Origin: Planomonospora sp. ID82291
GTDB lineage: Bacteria; Actinomycetota; Actinomycetes; Streptosporangiales; Streptosporangiaceae
DNA: 64,000 bases
Direction of reading: 5' to 3'
NCBI RefSeq assembly: GCF_015711645.1
Contig: NZ_JABTEX010000002.1
Coordinates: 1,364,001-1,428,000, forward strand
Shown in pieces: positions 61,379 through 64,000 of the stretch. Position 1 is the stretch's first letter. The number at the start of each line of letters is the position of its first letter. The notes beneath the pieces were generated by a model. The model was not told the DNA's origin. It saw nothing but the letters and a program-made list of their open reading frames with translations, and searched no databases. The translations under genes were made by a program, and so were the position numbers.

Positions 61379-64000
61379 TCCTGCTTCCCCGCTTCCATGA
61401 GGCGTCGAGCCTCCTCTTCCGGCAGCGCGGCCAGCTCGGCGACCAGCAGCTCCTCCACCTCGGCGGCGAGCCCGGCCACCGTACTGCGCGCGAACAGCGT
61501 CCGGATCGGCACGTCCACCTCGGCGAGCGCGCGGATCCTGGAGACGACCCGGGCGGCGCTCAGCGAGTGGCCGCCCAGGGCGAAGAAATCGTCGAAGGCG
61601 CCGATCCCGGTGACGCCCAGGACCTCGGCGAAGACCTCGGCCACCAGCTCCTCGGCGTCGCCGCGCGGGGCGACGTGCGCGCGGACCGCGGCAGGCGGCT
61701 CGGGCAGCGCGGAGCGGTCGACCTTCCCGTTGGGCGTCAGCGGGAGCGCGTCCACCACCGTGAGCACGCCGGGCACCATGTACCCGGGCAGCTCCCGGGT
61801 CAGGCGCTCGCGCAGGCGGTCCAGCAGGTCCCGGTGCGCGTCCGCGGCGTCCGCGGCGTCCAGGGCGTCTGCGGGGGCCCCGCTGCCCGCCGCGCTCCCG
61901 GCGCCTGCAGCGTTCCCGGCGGTTCCGGTGTTCCCGGTGTTCCCGGTGTTCCCGGTGGCCGGGGCGGTCCCGGTGGCCGGGGCCGGGACCACGTACGCGA
62001 CCAGGAGATCGTCGCGGACGGCCGCGACGGACTGCCGGACCTCCGGGCAGGCGTCCAGCACGGCCTCGATCTCGCCCGGCTCGATCCGGTGGCCGCGCAG
62101 CTTGACCTGGTGGTCGGTGCGCCCGAGGAACTCCAGGGTCCCGTCGCGGAGCAGCCGGACCCGGTCGCCGGTCCGGTAGCGGCGGGAGCCGCCCGGACCG
62201 GGCACGAACCGCTCGGCGGTCAGCGCGGGCCGGCCCAGGTAGCCGGTCGCGACCCCGGCGCCGCCGATGAGCAGCTCGCCCGGCGATCCGATCGGGACCG
62301 TCTCCCCGGCCGCGTCCACGACGTGGACCGTGGTGTTGGCGATCGGCCGGCCGATCACGATCCCGCCGGGATCGGCGGGCACCTCCCAGGCCGTGGACCA
62401 GACCGTCGTCTCCGTCGGACCGTACACGTTGAGCAGGCGCTCCACGCGCGGGCGCAGCTCGCGGGCGAGCCGGGGCGGCAGCGGCTCGCCGCCGGTGAGC
62501 GCCGTCACCCGGGGCAGGTCGCCGGTCAGCAGCACCCGCCAGCCCGACGGCGTCGCCTGCACGTGGGTGACCCCGGTCTCGCGGACCAGCCGGGCGACCG
62601 CGCCGCCGTCGACGGCGGCGCCGGCGTCGGCGATCACCACCCGGCCGCCGGTGACCAGCGGCAGGTACAGCTCCAGGGCGGAGATGTCGAACGAGAGCGA
62701 GGTCAGCGCCAGCCACACGTCGCGCGGGGTGGAGCCGACCAGGGAGCGCATCGCCAGCAGGAAGTTCACCAGCGCCCGGTGCGGGACCGCCACCCCCTTC
62801 GGCCGCCCGGTGGACCCCGAGGTGTACAGCACGTACGCGGTGTCGCCGGGGCGGGGCGCCATCGGGGAGGCCGGCGCGGACGGCACCGGGGAGGCCGGTG
62901 CGGGCGGCAGGTCGTCGAGCGAGGTCAGCACCAGGGCGGCGGCCGAGTCCTGGAGCACGTACGCGATGCGGGCCTCGGGGTAGCCGGGGTCGACCGGCAG
63001 GTAGGCCGCGCCGCTCATCGCCGTGCCCAGCAGGGCGGCGAGCAGGTCCGCGCCGCGCTCCATCCGGATCGCGACCAGGCAGCCGCGGCCGACGCCCGCG
63101 GCGGCCAGCCGGGCGGCGACCTGCGCCGCCCGCCCGGCCAGCTCCGCGTAGGTCAGCGTCTGCGCGCCGCAGACGACCGCCACCGCGCCGGGGGTGGCCT
63201 CGGCCTGCGCCAGCACCAGGTCGGCCAGGGTCGCCCCGGGCAGGTCCGCGCCGGTCGCGTTCCAGTCGTCCAGCAGGGCCAGCTCCGCCTGCGGCAGCAT
63301 GCGCAGCGCGCCCACCGGCAGGTCGGGATCGGCGACGGCCGAGGCGAGCAGCTCCTGGAACCGCTCGATGAGCATGACCGCGCTCTCGCGGTCGAACAGT
63401 TCGGTGCTGTAGATGACGGTGCCGTCGAAGGCGCCGTCGGGGGCGGGGGCGATGTCCACCGACAGGTCGTGGCGGGCCGGGTGCCAGCCGTTCGGGAACG
63501 GGGCCGCCGACAGGCCGGGCAGCGGTTCGGAGTCGTCGCCGCGGGTGTGCAGGGCGAACATCGTCTGGAAGACCGGGGTGCGGCCGAGGTCGCGCGGCAG
63601 GTCCAGCTCGGTCACCAGGCGCTCGAACGGCACGTCCTGGCGGGCGAGCGCGTCCAGCACCGCGCGCCGGGTGCGCCGGAGCAGCTCGCTGAAGGAGGGG
63701 TCGCCGGCCAGGTCGCAGCGGACCGGCAGCGTGCTCGACAGGAAACCGATCATGGATTCCAGCTCGACGCGGTCGCGGCCGGCCGACGGGGTGCCCACGC
63801 AGAAGTCGTGCTGACCGGTGTGCCGGGCCAGGAGCACCTGGTAGGCGGCGAACAGCACCATGTACGGCGTGCAGCGCGCCCGCCGGGCGAGCGCGGCGAT
63901 CCCGGCGGCCCGCTCCGGGGCGATCCGGAAGTCGAGCGCCTCCCCCGCCCAGGAGCGCCGGGCCGGACGCGGCCGGTCGGCCGGCAGGTCGAGCGGGGGG
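61375..64000 (-). CDS. Nonribosomal peptide synthetase, C-A-PCP module (5' end beyond the window)
   Basis: Minus-strand frame open to the window edge; the last 875 residues are seen. Order: C-terminal half of a condensation domain ([11 protein letters not shown]-type segment at the edge, then [21 protein letters not shown] and [13 protein letters not shown]), adenylation domain ([14 protein letters not shown] near 62820, [15 protein letters not shown] near 62690, NVYGPTETT near 62420, [17 protein letters not shown]), and PCP with LGGHSLS, the Ser codon at 61564-61566. No thioesterase. A 50-residue Thr/Gly/Asn/Ala-rich insert, built on 9-bp repeats (about 61918-61960), interrupts the A-domain C-terminal subdomain. 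Specificity code begins D-I; I could not read the amino acid reliably. Confidence 0.93.
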   Translation of the reverse strand, partial: PPLDLPADRPRPARRSWAGEALDFRIAPERAAGIAALARRARCTPYMVLFAAYQVLLARHTGQHDFCVGTPSAGRDRVELESMIGFLSSTLPVRCDLAGDPSFSELLRRTRRAVLDALARQDVPFERLVTELDLPRDLGRTPVFQTMFALHTRGDDSEPLPGLSAAPFPNGWHPARHDLSVDIAPAPDGAFDGTVIYSTELFDRESAVMLIERFQELLASAVADPDLPVGALRMLPQAELALLDDWNATGADLPGATLADLVLAQAEATPGAVAVVCGAQTLTYAELAGRAAQVAARLAAAGVGRGCLVAIRMERGADLLAALLGTAMSGAAYLPVDPGYPEARIAYVLQDSAAALVLTSLDDLPPAPASPVPSAPASPMAPRPGDTAYVLYTSGSTGRPKGVAVPHRALVNFLLAMRSLVGSTPRDVWLALTSLSFDISALELYLPLVTGGRVVIADAGAAVDGGAVARLVRETGVTHVQATPSGWRVLLTGDLPRVTALTGGEPLPPRLARELRPRVERLLNVYGPTETTVWSTAWEVPADPGGIVIGRPIANTTVHVVDAAGETVPIGSPGELLIGGAGVATGYLGRPALTAERFVPGPGGSRRYRTGDRVRLLRDGTLEFLGRTDHQVKLRGHRIEPGEIEAVLDACPEVRQSVAAVRDDLLVAYVVPAPATGTAPATGNTGNTGNTGTAGNAAGAGSAAGSGAPADALDAADAADAHRDLLDRLRERLTRELPGYMVPGVLTVVDALPLTPNGKVDRSALPEPPAAVRAHVAPRGDAEELVAEVFAEVLGVTGIGAFDDFFALGGHSLSAARVVSRIRALAEVDVPIRTLFARSTVAGLAAEVEELLVAELAALPEEEARRLMEAGKQE

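Overview
The window is about 72% G+C, with strong third-position GC bias, many GTG starts, long perfect GC hairpins without U-tracts, and a conserved actinobacterial block ylxR-infB-DUF503-rbfA-DHH-truB-ribF-rpsO-pnp-M16-dapB followed further on by dapA-rnj-ftsK-rodZ-like-rimO-pgsA-cinA-clgR. This is a chromosomal segment of a filamentous actinomycete, most likely in the Streptosporangiales (inference from gene order and composition). No rRNA, tRNA, CRISPR, integrase or transposase was seen.

Layout. 1-13.0 kb: translation and RNA-metabolism core (IF-2, RbfA, TruB, RibF, S15, PNPase with an upstream structured leader, M16 peptidase, DapB). 13.1-15.5 kb: a 58-residue zinc ribbon, two GNATs, MenA. 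15.6-27.7 kb: accessory, regulator-rich stretch: CGNR protein, divergent MocR regulator/DMT exporter pair, MerR with a membrane protein, VapBC-like toxin-antitoxin, ECF sigma with DGPF protein and a hydrolase, two paralogous regulators each made of two GntR winged helices, a small cysteine-rich protein, a 540-bp gene-free block of hairpins, RadC, and a GntR-UTRA regulator. 28.0-33.4 kb: secreted GH20-like protein with a degenerate active site, DapA, RNase J. 33.5-37.9 kb: a hexuronate module (KduI, KduD, IclR regulator, 4-oxalocrotonate-tautomerase-like protein, sodium:solute symporter) whose three promoters share a phased 17-bp motif. 38.0-46.4 kb: FtsK, RodZ-like, RimO, PgsA, CinA/PncC, ClgR, Nei, Rrf2. 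46.5-54.2 kb: an amino-sugar or oligosaccharide ABC importer with a NagZ-type GH3, flanked by two paralogous ROK repressors. 54.3-57.4 kb: FAD oxidase/LysR pair and a VanX-like dipeptidase. 57.5-64.0 kb: the 3' end of a nonribosomal peptide cluster read on the minus strand (C-A-PCP synthetase, MbtH, free carrier protein, free condensation-like protein, dimethylformamidase-like protein), all stop/start-overlapping; it continues past the right edge.

A recurring feature is the leaderless gene start: a TANNNT -10 box followed by 6 or 7 bases and then the start codon is seen at dapB, the double-GntR genes, the antitoxin, the small Cys protein, dapA, iclR, ftsK, nei and a clgR leader peptide. Regulatory operators often overlap those -10 boxes. 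Several coding sequences also carry recent perfect in-frame tandem repeats of 18-30 bp.
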